A stretch of DNA of 64,000 nucleotides, from positions 62,001-126,000 of the forward strand of contig MWTB01000004.1 of NCBI GenBank assembly GCA_002050275.1. Direction: 5' to 3'. The notes under the pieces are model-generated. The model was not told the DNA's origin, did no database searches, and saw only the letters and a list, made by a program, of their open reading frames with translations. The stretch comes from Anaerolineae bacterium UTCFX1 (GTDB taxonomy: Bacteria > Chloroflexota > Anaerolineae > Anaerolineales > Villigracilaceae). The position numbers were made by a program, and so were the translations under genes. Positions 6,730-16,323 of the stretch are shown in pieces (position 1 is the first letter of the stretch; every line of letters begins with the position of its first letter).

Positions 6730-9655
6730 TCACCCGCTGGGGAGGAGCGCCGCACGAAAACCGATATCGTCGTACCTGATGTACGGGTGGTGGTTGTTGC
6801 AAAGCGTGGTGGTTGTTGCGGATCGCAACACGCGCGTAGCCTACAAGGTTGAGCCACGAGCCGCCGCGCAGACTTGGATACCGATTACTTTCATCATAAA
6901 AGTTTGCCTGCCATTCCCAAACGTTGCCGCTCATGCCCATCACGCCGTGAGGGCTTTCGCCCTGCGGGTACATCCACACGGGCGTGGTGCGGTTGATTCC
7001 GCTTTCGCGGGTGTTGGCGTACCGCGCAATATCTTCCTTTTTTGTTTTTGCTCCTTTCTTGTCCACAGGACTGCTTCGCTGGTCCCAAGCATATCGCTCC
7101 TTGGGGTCTTCGCCGCCTGCCGCAGAAGCCCACTCGACCTCCGTCGGCAAACGAATCAGTTTCGGTTTCGCCAATCCCTGCTTGCCTTCCTCCAAACTCT
7201 CCCAATTCTCCAATAACCATCTGCAATACGCGCTGGCTTCGTACCATGAGACTCCCACAACGGGCGCGTTGCGGCGCGAAATGCCGAAGCGCGGGTCGCG
7301 CCAATAGCGCGGGAGTAAAACGCCATCTTGGGTTTCGCCCTCTTCATCCTGCTGTGCTTTTTTCAGCCAACTCCACGGCTCCTCGCCCCAGGTTTCTTTC
7401 ATCGCTTGGCTCTTTTCATCGTACTTGGGAAAGTTAACCCAGTATTTCTCGTTTCCAAAATCGGCTTTGAGAAAACGCTCGTACTGTCCGTTGGTAACGG
7501 GGTATTTGGAAACAAGAAAATCATAGTTGACGCTTTGAGATTTGGAAATTGGAATAAAGGTCAAAAGGTCCTGAATAATGTATCCCAATTCGTCGAGCGT
7601 GTCGGCGGCGGAGGCGCGTTCAAGGGGCGAGAGTGCGCCTTTGAGGACAAGTCTCTGCAAACCCGCTACAACTTCCTTATCGCTGGGAGAGGGTTGGCTT
7701 GGGAAGGCGCGACGATACAAAGACAGCAGATCTCCCGCGTACCAAACTCCTCGCCAGAGTGGGTTATCTGAATTTGCGGGCAACTTTTCAGGCGCCAAGG
7801 CATTTAACAACGTGTCCATACGTTCCTGATCGCCCTGAGCAAAACATAGATACTCACCCAACAACATCACAGATTCACGCCAGCGGTCGCTTTTCAAAAC
7901 CAATTCAGAGGTTGTTTTCCCGAAATTTGGGCGAATTAAATATCGTGCCGCAAGATATTCCTCAAAGGTCAGGTGCGGAAAAGCATAGACACGTCGCGGC
8001 GGGCTTCCAGCAGGGGCATCGGCAGGAGTCACCGATCCTTGCAACATCAAAAGTCCGTTCGAACTCTGGCAATAATCCAAAAATGTTTGAACCTTGGCAA
8101 GGTCTTGAAAATGGGTTTGCAAAACGCCGGTCAGTAAATCTTCCGTTACAAGAGCGGGACCGCGCTTCTTTTCTTTTTCATCCTCGCGTCCCTCATGCGC
8201 TTTGAAGGCAATTTCCCATAGCGCGCGATCAAGTACAACACGCGAAACGCCAAGCTCGTCAATGATCGTGCGCTTCTGTGTTTTTTGCGATTGCCCTGCG
8301 ATTGGGCGCTCATATTCCCAACGCACGAGCAACAGGTCAACGCAACGTTCGTACACCTCGGCGCGCGTATCGGGCAAATCCCCGTAATGGGTATGCACCA
8401 CCGCCATCATCGTGAGAATGATCGGAAATGGCGCGATCTCGTGCAACCGGCGGCGGTCATCGGGTTGCAGAGAATCCAGCAATTGCTTGCGTTTGTTCTC
8501 AAGGTCGGGTTTGCGGGCTGGCTCAATGCGAATATGCTCATCATGCCAAGCATTGACGAAATATTCGATCTTCTCCATATCGAGCAGGGCAAGTTCGTGC
8601 GTTTCCCATCCGGTCAACTGCCATTTGAGATCGTGATAATACGAATAGGTGCGGCAGGTCACTAAAAATCTACTTACAGGCGAACGCCCATATTTTTGCG
8701 CAAAATCTTCCACTGCTTGCACAACGATCGGGCGCAAGCGCAAATCAGCCACTTCATCCAAACCATCAAACAACACTAATCCGCCTGCGCGTTCCAATTC
8801 AGGGAGAATAAGACCGGCAAAATCAACAGTCCGTTCATCATCCCTCAATGTTTGTTCAATGTAATTCTCGATCAATACCGCGCTTCCCTTTTGGCAATCT
8901 GCGGGAATGGTCTCTGCCATACGCCCAAGAGAAAGGATCAACGGAAGTACCGCGCCAGATTTCCAGCCCGGAAGCAGGTCTTGAATGCTTGTACTTTTGT
9001 CCGTTTCTGCCTGCGCCATCCGCAAAGCAAGGTAACGCGCAAAGGTAGATTTCCCCGTCCCCGGCAATCCCAGCAAAACCATGCGGCGGTCTTTCGATGC
9101 AAATAAGGCTTCCAGCGTTCCCAATGGGCGCGTTTCTCCACCGCCCAAAGTGAACAAGGCGTTTTCCGCATCTTCGTTAATATCCGGTCTCTGCCTTGTC
9201 TTTGTTTTTCCCGATTTATCAACAGGGGTGGTTGTATTCAAAGAGACGTACAAAGATTCCAGCGTCAAGCCGCCACGCGAAGGATCAGCAGATTGTGGGT
9301 CAATGCCCACCAAACGCATGGCGCGTGTGTCAGCGATCACAGCGTTTAAATATTTGGCATGCGCATCTAACGCATTCATTGTTTGATTTTTCGGTTTTAT
9401 CTGCGGGGATTCCACTACAGTCGCCGACGAAGCAGATTTTGATTCTCCTACATCAGGCTTGGCGCGGCTTCGTACAAAGATCTGATACGTAAAGACTAAC
9501 ATCGCGCCGATGGCAATCACATAAACTAATACGCGATAATCATCTGGAATACGATTACCCGCCAACGCAAGCACGATAATGATCAAAGCCGCGAAAGCAA
9601 GGATCGCGGTCAATTTACCCGCCAGCGTCTCAAGAAGTTTCGACCAATCTTTCAT
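6730..9655 (-). CDS. NACHT NTPase with FGE-sulfatase C-type-lectin domain; DGR target, frameshifted in VR1
   Basis: The start is the ATG at 9655 behind GGGAGG. Two membrane segments (residues about 15-34 and 40-61) tether the protein. The NACHT domain has Walker A GLPGTGKST (196-204), Walker B LVLFDGLDE (293-301) and the family motif FPHLTFEEYLAARYL (559-573). From about residue 711 an FGE-sulfatase domain (NGQYERFL, SWYEASAYCRWL, LPTEVEWASAAGG, GMSGNVWEW) ends in VR1. The span is 2,926 bp, one base more than a multiple of three. Removing a 19-nt duplication in VR1 (repeat units 6787-6800 and 6806-6819) restores a frame of 968 residues ending [11 protein letters not shown] and TGA at 6730. 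As it stands the frame runs on into the RT gene. The expected role is a membrane-bound signalling NTPase with a diversified ligand tip (inference). Confidence 0.88.
6737..6873 (-). repeat. DGR variable repeat VR1
   Basis: It aligns to TR1 with one gap: offset 1,696 on the left part and 1,715 on the right. The gap is a 19-nt tandem duplication whose 14-nt copies, gtggtggttgttgc, lie at 6787-6800 and 6806-6819. Outside the gap, 14 changes all hit template adenines (for example AAC to CTC, TAC, GAC, CAC or ATC; GAA to GTA). The affected codons fall between GGSW and IGFRAA, the ligand-binding loop of the lectin fold. Confidence 0.95.
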
Positions 9656-9731
9656 ATCCAGCCTCCCGCGAAAATATTTCTCAAAGTGTACCCCAAAACA
9701 AACCTCCCGCCGAATTACCAAGTACTCACCT

Positions 9732-9780
9732 CGCGCAAATCCGCAAGGTTGACGCGCTCGACGCTGTAAGGGTAGACTCA
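9732..9780 (+). pseudogene. Degenerate thpR 3' fragment
   Basis: Bases 9745-9780 match the thpR coding stretch 4287-4322 at 30 of 36 positions. In frame they give KVDALDAVRVDS against KVDSLGAVRVDS in thpR. Upstream bases (gcgcaaatccgc) continue the match with an 18-nt deletion. There is no start or full domain. It sits between the divergent starts of the NACHT-FGE gene and the EamA gene, so thpR-like sequence brackets the DGR on both sides. Confidence 0.6.
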
Positions 9781-9786
9781 ACTTCA

Positions 9787-10695
9787 ATGAAGAAATCTCA
9801 CCGCACCGCCGTTTTTCAGGCATTATTCGTCGTCTTCCTCTGGGCGACTTCTTGGGTCTTTATCAAGATCGGATTGGAGGATATGCCGCCGGTCATATTC
9901 GCAGGGTTGCGATATTTCATCGCCTTCCTTCTTCTCGCGATCGTTCTATTCTATAACGAAGCCAAGTATGAGATTAAGCGTCTGTCCGTCAAAACCTGGC
10001 TGAGGCTGGCGTTGCTCGGAGCGCTGCTCTATGCCGTTACGCAAGGGGCGGTCTTCATTTCACTTGCTCATCTGTCCGCAGTGACGACCAACCTCGTGAT
10101 GAGTTTCAGCGCGACCGGCGTGGCGGCGTTGAGCGTCTTCTGGCTGGCAGAAAAGCCGACCTGGCTGCAATGGGGCGGAATCCTGTTGGCAGTGATCGGC
10201 GCGCTGATCTATTTTCTGCCGGTCGCCATACCGCAGAGCCAACTATTTGGCTTGAGCGCCGCTCTCGTCGGCGTAGCGGCAAACGTAATCTCTTCTGTAC
10301 TGGGCAGGGAGATTAACCGCGCAGAGGCGCATCACCCGCTGGTTGTGACGACGGTCAGTATGGGCATTGGTTCCATCTTGCTGCTTGCGGCTGGCTTCTT
10401 CCTTGAAGCGCCTCCGACTATGAATCTGCGAGGTTGGGGCATCATCTTCTGGCTGGCGTTGGCGAATACCGCCTTCGCGTTCACAGTCTGGAATCACACG
10501 TTACGCACGCTGACCGCTACCGAATCAAGCGTCATCGGCGGTACGATGATGATCTGGATTCCCATCCTAGCTGTGCTATTCCTTGGCGAAACGATCAGTG
10601 CAAAAGAAGCGTTCGGTCTCATCATCACCGCCGCAGGGACACTGATCGTCCAACTCAGAAAATTTCCCTCGCGAGTCAGATCCTCGAATATATAA
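9787..10695 (+). CDS. EamA/DMT-family transporter
   Basis: The protein has 302 residues and is strongly hydrophobic, with about ten membrane segments in two EamA halves (residues about 8-140 and 150-290). The second half ends with the usual WIPILAVLFLGETIS block. Family members export or import small metabolites (amino acids, purines, drugs); the substrate cannot be told from sequence. It stands alone. The bases directly before the start are the thpR remnant in frame, so the promoter must lie within that remnant or the short divergent region. A CATCCCG/CGGGATG hairpin follows at about 10702-10729, before a pyrimidine-rich tract of no evident function. Confidence 0.88.
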   Translation: MKKSHRTAVFQALFVVFLWATSWVFIKIGLEDMPPVIFAGLRYFIAFLLLAIVLFYNEAKYEIKRLSVKTWLRLALLGALLYAVTQGAVFISLAHLSAVTTNLVMSFSATGVAALSVFWLAEKPTWLQWGGILLAVIGALIYFLPVAIPQSQLFGLSAALVGVAANVISSVLGREINRAEAHHPLVVTTVSMGIGSILLLAAGFFLEAPPTMNLRGWGIIFWLALANTAFAFTVWNHTLRTLTATESSVIGGTMMIWIPILAVLFLGETISAKEAFGLIITAAGTLIVQLRKFPSRVRSSNI

Positions 10696-10816
10696 AATCA
10701 AACATCCCGCCGACTCACGCCAACGGGATGAACAACCAATTCTCTAATTCTCCAATTACTAATTACCTAAATTCGCCAATTCTCCCTCTCACCAACCAAT
10801 CTCCAGTCTCTAATCT

Positions 10817-11281
10817 CTATTTTTCAAACACCCACCGATCCACATCCCTCGACCACTCCACGAGTTCATTGTTCTTGAACCACAGCCCCACCTCGCGGAC
10901 GCCCGTCTCCGGTTTATCCGAAGCGTGGATCAGGTTGCGCCCCACCTCCAGCGCAAAGTCGTGACGGATCGTGCCGGGGGCAGACTCGACCGGCTTGGTC
11001 GAACCCACCGTCTGGCGGATGGCGGCGACCGCGTTCGGCCCTTCCCACACCATCGCCATCACCGGCGCAGACGTGATGTACGCGATCAAACCGTCATAGA
11101 ACGGCTTGCCTTCATGCTCCGCATAATGTTGTTTTGCCAGGTCTAAACTCACCTGCATAAACTTTGCGCCGACGAGTCGCAGTCCGCGCCGTTCAAAACG
11201 GGCGATCACTTCGCCCACCAATCCGCGCTGCACACCATCGGGTTTGACTAACACAAGCGAACGTTCCACAGATTCCTCCAA
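10817..11281 (-). CDS. ndk: Nucleoside-diphosphate kinase
   Basis: The protein has 154 residues. The catalytic His119 lies in NLIHASD, with the nucleotide-binding VKPDGVQRG near the N-terminus (Lys13). The GTIRHDFA loop and the C-terminal [14 protein letters not shown] are as in other Ndk proteins. It moves the terminal phosphate from NTPs to NDPs through a phosphohistidine, balancing nucleotide pools in the cytosol. The gene lies downstream of the TPR gene but is separated from it by a strong terminator, so it is transcribed on its own. Confidence 0.96.
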   Translation of the reverse strand: MEESVERSLVLVKPDGVQRGLVGEVIARFERRGLRLVGAKFMQVSLDLAKQHYAEHEGKPFYDGLIAYITSAPVMAMVWEGPNAVAAIRQTVGSTKPVESAPGTIRHDFALEVGRNLIHASDKPETGVREVGLWFKNNELVEWSRDVDRWVFEK

Positions 11282-11290
11282 AAGAATAAT

Positions 11291-11330
11291 ATAAAAAAGA
11301 CCTGACAGGTTTTGGAAACCTGTCAGGTCT
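11291..11330 (-). terminator. Intrinsic terminator after the TPR gene
   Basis: A 15-bp perfect stem (AGACCTGACAGGTTT and its complement) with a 3-base loop is followed on the minus strand by TTTTTTATATTATT. The arm AGACCTGACA recurs in the inverted repeat at 17793-17889. Confidence 0.85.
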
Positions 11331-11335
11331 GATTG

Positions 11336-14125
11336 TCAACGAAGCAACTCTTCCGCTTTGGTATACGAGTCCAACGCGTCTTGCAAGCGGTTGCCGCGCA
11401 TATACGCGTCGCCGAGCGCCTGCCAAATGCTCACTTCAACGGGATACCGATACGACGCCTCACGCAGATCGGAGATGATATCGTCGAGATAGCGTCCCTT
11501 CTTGATAAGTTTAGAATATCGTTCAAGCGCGCCGGGGATATTGCTGCGATTTAATTCGTTACGCGCTTGCCCCAACGCGATATCCACCGTGTAAGCCAAC
11601 GATCCGGTCCCTTTACGCATAACGGGTTCTTGTGGACGCGCGGCAATCGGAGCCGTCTTTTTCGCTTCAACCGTTTTACGCGCCGGAGGTTCAGGCGTTG
11701 TCGCTCGCGGCTTCTCCTCCACCGACACTGCCGGTTCGACAGCATGCGTCTCCAGCGTATGCCATTCTTCGGCGCGCGTTGGCTCGATCTTCGCCGGTTC
11801 TGCAACCGTCTCGCCTGCGTCATCGCGCAACCAAGCCGGCAAATCGTCGCTTGCAGCGGCCGCAGACAGGCCAGTGTCAATGCCTTCAAGCCAGTTCGGA
11901 AGATCGCCTTCGCTCACGCGCTCCGCTTGCGGCAAAGTCCTCTCATCAACCGCTTTAGACGCAAAAAGTTGCGACGCGCTTTCATCGAACTCTGCGCGAT
12001 CTGATGCCTCGACAGTTTTCATCCAATCCGGCAGAACATCGTCTTGCCGCTCCGCCCCCGCGCTGGATTCCTCCGGCTCGTCCAATTTTTTCAGCCACGT
12101 CGCCACATCGTCATCTTCAGACGATTGCGCCGGCTCAACGACCGAAGTTTCGGCTTCGAGGCTTCTCAACCACATGCCGGTATCTTCGCTCATTGCCTGC
12201 GGTTCGAGCGCAACGGCTGGAGTCTCAGCGGAATCCGCAGCTTCATGTTCTCGCGCAGAAGCAGTCAACGAATCGCCAATCTCTTTCGCCTGCCTCACCC
12301 ATTCAGGCTCATCCTCATTTCGTTCTTCCGGCGTAATAAGCAAGCCTTCCGTCGAGCCTTGTTTCACTGCAAGGCTTTCTAACCACGCAAACGAATCGTC
12401 TTGTTCTTTCTCGCTCTTGCCAAGTTCTTCTAGGTCGTCCACAGAGGCAACAGGCATTTCTTCCACCGCAGCAATAGCGGGAGTCTGCGCCGGCGGCGCG
12501 TCTTCCGGCGTTGATTTCACTTGCTTGACCCACTCCGGCTCTTCTTGCGGACGATCCTCTGGCTTGAGAAGCAAACCTTCCGTCGAGCCCTGCTTTACCG
12601 CGAGGCTTTCCAGCCACGCAAAAGCGTCGTCTTCGGCTTGCGCGCTCGGAGTGGAAGCGGCAGAATGAGGCACAGAAGCCGCTTCTATTGATTCAGATTC
12701 TTGCGGCTGTTCCGTTTGTTTGAGGAAATCAAAATCGTTCGAAACAGGCTCAGGCTCTTTCGCGCCCGTATCCTTCAACCAGTCTGGCAAGTCACTCGTA
12801 GTTTCTGTAGATTGCACCGGCTCTTGCGGCGTTGCACCTAATTCACTCAGCCAATCAGGCTGATCGCTTACAGTTGTTGATTGCACCGGCTCTTGCGGCG
12901 TTGCGCCTAATTCGCTCAGCCAATCAGGCTGGTCGCTTGCGGCGGCTGATTTAGACTCAGCCGATAAAATGCTCGGATCAATACGATCCATCCAATCGGG
13001 GGTAGGTTCGTCGGCTGAAGAAATTTCCGATTCAGCGGGAGCCATCGCCTTAACCCAATCGGGTATATCAGCGGCGGCAGCCGGCAACGGTTCCTCGTCA
13101 TTCAAGATCGAAGATTTACTTTCATCAAAAGCGCCGGTTGATGCTCCCCAGCCAGCGTCGCGCAAGAAATCGGGAATATCCTCTTGCGGTTGAGCGGAAG
13201 CGCCCATGGCGAGAGCCGCTTGCGGCGCGGAGGGAAGCGTCGTGTCCGTCTCGGTAAACGCGTTCGTCAGCCATTCGGGTTGATCGTTTGCCGACTCGGA
13301 TGGCAATTGAATCCCTTGCGATTCGCTCCAACCGGAAGGCAAGCCCACTAACTGGCCCTGCCAATCTAATCGTTCGATCGAGACGGCTGCGTCAGGCGCG
13401 GCGGAAACATCTAACAGCGAACCGGAAACGTGCGCGGCATACGGATCGAGTTCAACTACGCGCTGACGATTCGCCTGAACGCTTTCAGGTCTTTCCCCGT
13501 CAAGAATATCAACCAGGATCGCGTTCGCATCGTAACAATAAGGATAGCGCCGCAACAATGAGGAGCAGGTTTCAGTCGCTTCGGTCTTCTGACCGCTGCG
13601 AGAATATGCGCGCGCCAGCAACGCCTCCATGTCGGCGCGACCAGGGTCTTCCATAAGCGCGCTCTTAATTTCAGAGATCGCTTGCGGATACAACTCGCCT
13701 TTGACATACATATGCGCAAGCGCGCCGCGCGTCATACGGATACGCGGAGGCGCGGAGCCGTCTCGCCGAGTATACAAACGTTGCAACTCGCTTTGCACGG
13801 CGGCGTTCGACGGTTGCGCTTCAAACGCGCGTTCCATGTGCCAGATCGCGTCATCGAGGCGATTCTCCTCATCGCGAATCAGGCTCATCCCCACATGCGA
13901 AACAAAATCGCTCGGCGCGGCGGCAAGCGCGCGCGAAAAAACATCGGTTGCATCGCCGTATCTCTTCGCCTCAAGAAGCGTTTTGCCCAACAACCTATAG
14001 ACGGCAAGATTCTTAGGATATATTTTTAAGATATGATGGCAATGCGCCACAGCCTCGTCGAACTGACTGCGGTCAAGCATCGCTTCAATCTCGCGGTAAT
14101 ACGCTCGTAAAGTTATTTTAGCCAT
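11336..14125 (-). CDS. Large TPR protein with an array of PDWL-type motifs
   Basis: The protein has 929 residues. TPR-like helix pairs occupy about residues 1-220 and about 850-929. The middle, about 500 residues, is acidic, Ser/Glu/Pro-rich and probably disordered. It carries some 16 copies of a short motif of the form [ILEQT]-P-[DE]-W-[LVM] or a single-Trp variant (QPDWLSELG twice, LPDWLKDTG, EPEWVKQVK, LPNWLEGID, LPAWLRDD) and two copies of a FAWLESLAVKQGSTEGLL block. No enzyme domain and no signal peptide are seen. TPRs bind partner proteins; the motif array may present many identical docking sites (inference). Two of the repeats are nearly identical in DNA, pointing to recent tandem duplication. 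Its downstream neighbour ndk is insulated by a terminator. Confidence 0.8.
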   Translation of the reverse strand: MAKITLRAYYREIEAMLDRSQFDEAVAHCHHILKIYPKNLAVYRLLGKTLLEAKRYGDATDVFSRALAAAPSDFVSHVGMSLIRDEENRLDDAIWHMERAFEAQPSNAAVQSELQRLYTRRDGSAPPRIRMTRGALAHMYVKGELYPQAISEIKSALMEDPGRADMEALLARAYSRSGQKTEATETCSSLLRRYPYCYDANAILVDILDGERPESVQANRQRVVELDPYAAHVSGSLLDVSAAPDAAVSIERLDWQGQLVGLPSGWSESQGIQLPSESANDQPEWLTNAFTETDTTLPSAPQAALAMGASAQPQEDIPDFLRDAGWGASTGAFDESKSSILNDEEPLPAAAADIPDWVKAMAPAESEISSADEPTPDWMDRIDPSILSAESKSAAASDQPDWLSELGATPQEPVQSTTVSDQPDWLSELGATPQEPVQSTETTSDLPDWLKDTGAKEPEPVSNDFDFLKQTEQPQESESIEAASVPHSAASTPSAQAEDDAFAWLESLAVKQGSTEGLLLKPEDRPQEEPEWVKQVKSTPEDAPPAQTPAIAAVEEMPVASVDDLEELGKSEKEQDDSFAWLESLAVKQGSTEGLLITPEERNEDEPEWVRQAKEIGDSLTASAREHEAADSAETPAVALEPQAMSEDTGMWLRSLEAETSVVEPAQSSEDDDVATWLKKLDEPEESSAGAERQDDVLPDWMKTVEASDRAEFDESASQLFASKAVDERTLPQAERVSEGDLPNWLEGIDTGLSAAAASDDLPAWLRDDAGETVAEPAKIEPTRAEEWHTLETHAVEPAVSVEEKPRATTPEPPARKTVEAKKTAPIAARPQEPVMRKGTGSLAYTVDIALGQARNELNRSNIPGALERYSKLIKKGRYLDDIISDLREASYRYPVEVSIWQALGDAYMRGNRLQDALDSYTKAEELLR
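12811..12938 (-). repeat. Tandem 69-bp coding repeat within the TPR gene
   Basis: Copies at 12811-12869 and 12880-12938 differ at only a few bases and encode QPDWLSELGATPQEPVQST twice. A second pair within the same gene (about 12338-12403 and 12569-12633) encodes the FAWLESLAVKQGSTEGLL block. Confidence 0.85.
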
Positions 14126-14160
14126 GAGTCGCTCTGTTCCTCCGTCTATTATAACTCACC

Positions 14161-15456
14161 TTAATTATAGAATAACGGCAAAGGTTGCGCAAAATTAGCG
14201 CTATATTGATGCGCGGCAAGAACCATCTCGCGCGCTTCCGCCAGTTTCGCTTCGTCATTCGCATGAATGGTAAAGAGCGGATCGCCTTTTTGAACGCGAT
14301 CGCCTACTTTGCGATGAGCGACAATGCCTACTGCGTGGTCAACCGCATCGGATTTTTTAGCGCGTCCGCCGCCGAGGATGACCGACGCTTCGCCCACGCT
14401 GCGCGCATTGATCTGAGAGATATATCCGCTCGTCGGCGACTCGACCGCTTCGACGCGCTTCGCACGCGGAAATTTAGAAACATCGTCCACATACGATGCG
14501 TCGCCGCCTTGCGCTTTCACTAATGCGCGGAACTTCTCGAACGCAGAGCCGTCTGCCAGCGCTTTCGCGGCTTGCGCGCGCCCGTCTTCCAAATTCTTAG
14601 CGCGTTTGCCAAGCCTTAACAAGTTAGCGCAGACGTGCAAACAATGTTCGCGGAAGTCATGCGGTCCGCCGCCTTGCAACGTCTCTATCGCTTCCACAAC
14701 TTCGAGCGAATTCCCGACCGCATGACCCAACGGTTGATTCATATCAGAAAGCAACGCCACAGTTTCGCGCCCCGCCAATTTGCCAATATCTACCATCAAG
14801 TTCGCCAATGCGCGCGCTTCGTCGAGCGTTTGCATAAATGCGCCCAGTCCCACTTTCACGTCTAATACGATCGCTTGCGCTCCAGCCGCGATCTTCTTGC
14901 TCATGATCGAAGAAGCGATCAGCGGAATGGAAGGCACAGTTCCGGTTACGTCGCGCAGAGCGTACAACTTCCCATCGGCGGGCGCAAGCGTCAGCGATTG
15001 ACCGGTTAGCACAATGCCAATTTCCTTGAGTTGTTTTTTAAATTCCTCAGTGGTCAAATCCACACGATAACCGGGGATCGATTCGAGTTTATCGAGCGTG
15101 CCGCCGCTAAAGCCAAGTCCGCGCCCTGACATTTTGCCGACAGGCAACCCGCACGCCGCCACGACCGGAAGAACAGCGATGCTGGTTTTATCGCCTACGC
15201 CGCCCGAAGAATGCTTATCCACCGCAAGGTTAACCGTGTCGCTTAAATCGAGCATATCGCCGGAATGCGCCATCGTCAACGTCAGGTCGGTCGTCTCGCG
15301 CGCCGTCATACCGTTCAGGAGGACCGCCATTGCAAAAGAAGACGCTTGATAATCCGGCACGTCGCCAGAGACAAATCCCTTGATAAAAAATTCGATCTCT
15401 TCGCGATTAAGCTCGACTTTGTCGCGTTTTTTGATAATTATGTCAACAGCGCGCAT
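14161..15456 (-). CDS. Pyrimidine-nucleoside (thymidine) phosphorylase
   Basis: The protein has 431 residues. Domains are an N-terminal helical domain, the glycosyltransferase-family-3 catalytic domain with the signature DKHSSGGVGDKTS near residue 80, SGRGLGFSGGTLDKLE, and a C-terminal PYNP domain. It splits thymidine or uridine with phosphate into base and (deoxy)ribose-1-phosphate for nucleoside salvage. Sequence alone does not separate DeoA from Pdp; the 430-residue length fits both. It is co-oriented with the downstream TPR gene, 35 bases apart, and may share its message. upp (27695) and psuG (51158) in the window are further pyrimidine salvage enzymes. Confidence 0.92.
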   Translation of the reverse strand: MRAVDIIIKKRDKVELNREEIEFFIKGFVSGDVPDYQASSFAMAVLLNGMTARETTDLTLTMAHSGDMLDLSDTVNLAVDKHSSGGVGDKTSIAVLPVVAACGLPVGKMSGRGLGFSGGTLDKLESIPGYRVDLTTEEFKKQLKEIGIVLTGQSLTLAPADGKLYALRDVTGTVPSIPLIASSIMSKKIAAGAQAIVLDVKVGLGAFMQTLDEARALANLMVDIGKLAGRETVALLSDMNQPLGHAVGNSLEVVEAIETLQGGGPHDFREHCLHVCANLLRLGKRAKNLEDGRAQAAKALADGSAFEKFRALVKAQGGDASYVDDVSKFPRAKRVEAVESPTSGYISQINARSVGEASVILGGGRAKKSDAVDHAVGIVAHRKVGDRVQKGDPLFTIHANDEAKLAEAREMVLAAHQYSANFAQPLPLFYN

Positions 15457-15599
15457 AAAATTCTCCTTAAGTTTGGAGGTATTGTAATACAGGAAGAGAG
15501 GAGCGCAAATAGATGCGCGATTCGTTTACCGAATACCCCCTTGCGTTATGATTCTGCGTTGTTCTAAAATCGAGCGCTTTACCGGTGCGCCCCATTCAC

Positions 15600-16265
15600 C
15601 TATTCTTCCAACAAGTCTCTCGCTTTCGACCAGACTTCATCGAACATTTCCACGGTTAAGCGTTTGGTGGAAGTGTTCTGCCGGCTGGGATGATAGGAAC
15701 AAAGAAGCGTTGCAGATTTTAAGCCAAAGACGGCGCCGTGCGAAAATTTATAGTCGGCGATGCGCAGACCGCGCATTTTCAGAATGCGTTCAAAGGCAAT
15801 GCGTCCTAAGCACACGATCACTTTCGGTTTGAGGATTTCCAATTCGCGTTCGAGATAGGGCTGGCAGTTATTCAATTCATCGAGACTGGGTTTATTGTCG
15901 GGCGGAGCGCATCGCGCAACCGCTGTGATATACACGTCATTGAGTTGCAATCCATCGTCTCGAGAGACGGCTTCAGGTTGATTGGCAAAGCCCGCCTTAT
16001 ACAACGCAGGGTATAAAAACCCGCCTGAAGCGTCACCGGTGAAGGCGCGTCCCGTGCGATTCGAACCATGCGCGCCGGGGGCGAGTCCCACGATAAGGAT
16101 TCGCGCTTGCGGGTCGCCGAAGCCCGGCACAGGTTTCGCCCAATATTCTTGATCTCGATAAGCGCGCCGTTTAACGCGCCCTACTTCCTCGCGCCAAGCC
16201 ACCAAGCGCGGGCATTTACGGCAAGCGATAATTTCTTTGTTCAGTCTCTCAAGTGAAGTTGACAT
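15600..16265 (-). CDS. Uracil-DNA glycosylase, family 5 (UdgB type)
   Basis: The protein has 221 residues from the ATG at 16265; an upstream ATG at 16283 would add six residues. The motif GLAPGAHGSNRTGRAFTGD is the active-site block of thermophile-type family 5 enzymes, and CSYHPSRQN is the second motif. Cysteines in CRKC near the N-terminus and two later cysteines can hold the [4Fe-4S] cluster of the family. These enzymes remove uracil and other deaminated bases from DNA. The gene lies between queA and the phosphorylase gene, all on the minus strand, with 58 bases to queA. Confidence 0.92.
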   Translation of the reverse strand: MSTSLERLNKEIIACRKCPRLVAWREEVGRVKRRAYRDQEYWAKPVPGFGDPQARILIVGLAPGAHGSNRTGRAFTGDASGGFLYPALYKAGFANQPEAVSRDDGLQLNDVYITAVARCAPPDNKPSLDELNNCQPYLERELEILKPKVIVCLGRIAFERILKMRGLRIADYKFSHGAVFGLKSATLLCSYHPSRQNTSTKRLTVEMFDEVWSKARDLLEE

Positions 16266-16323
16266 AGCCCAATGATAGCGCATTTACAAGTTTGAACGCT
16301 TAAATGTTTCAACCTGCAAATTC

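Noticed and set aside
5534..9823. A single 1,429-residue NACHT-FGE-reverse transcriptase fusion protein
   Set aside because: The fusion exists only because of the 19-nt duplication in VR1. The RT has its own ATG with AAGGAG, and removing the duplication gives a normal target stop at 6730. The linking stretch is out-of-frame sequence.
11874..12668. A 264-residue plus-strand frame
   Set aside because: It is Ser/Ala-rich and lies antisense to the repetitive middle of the TPR gene; no family is recognised and no ribosome site is seen.
12811..12938. Further DGR variable repeat
   Set aside because: The copies are coding duplications inside one gene with changes at all bases and no AAC-rich template.
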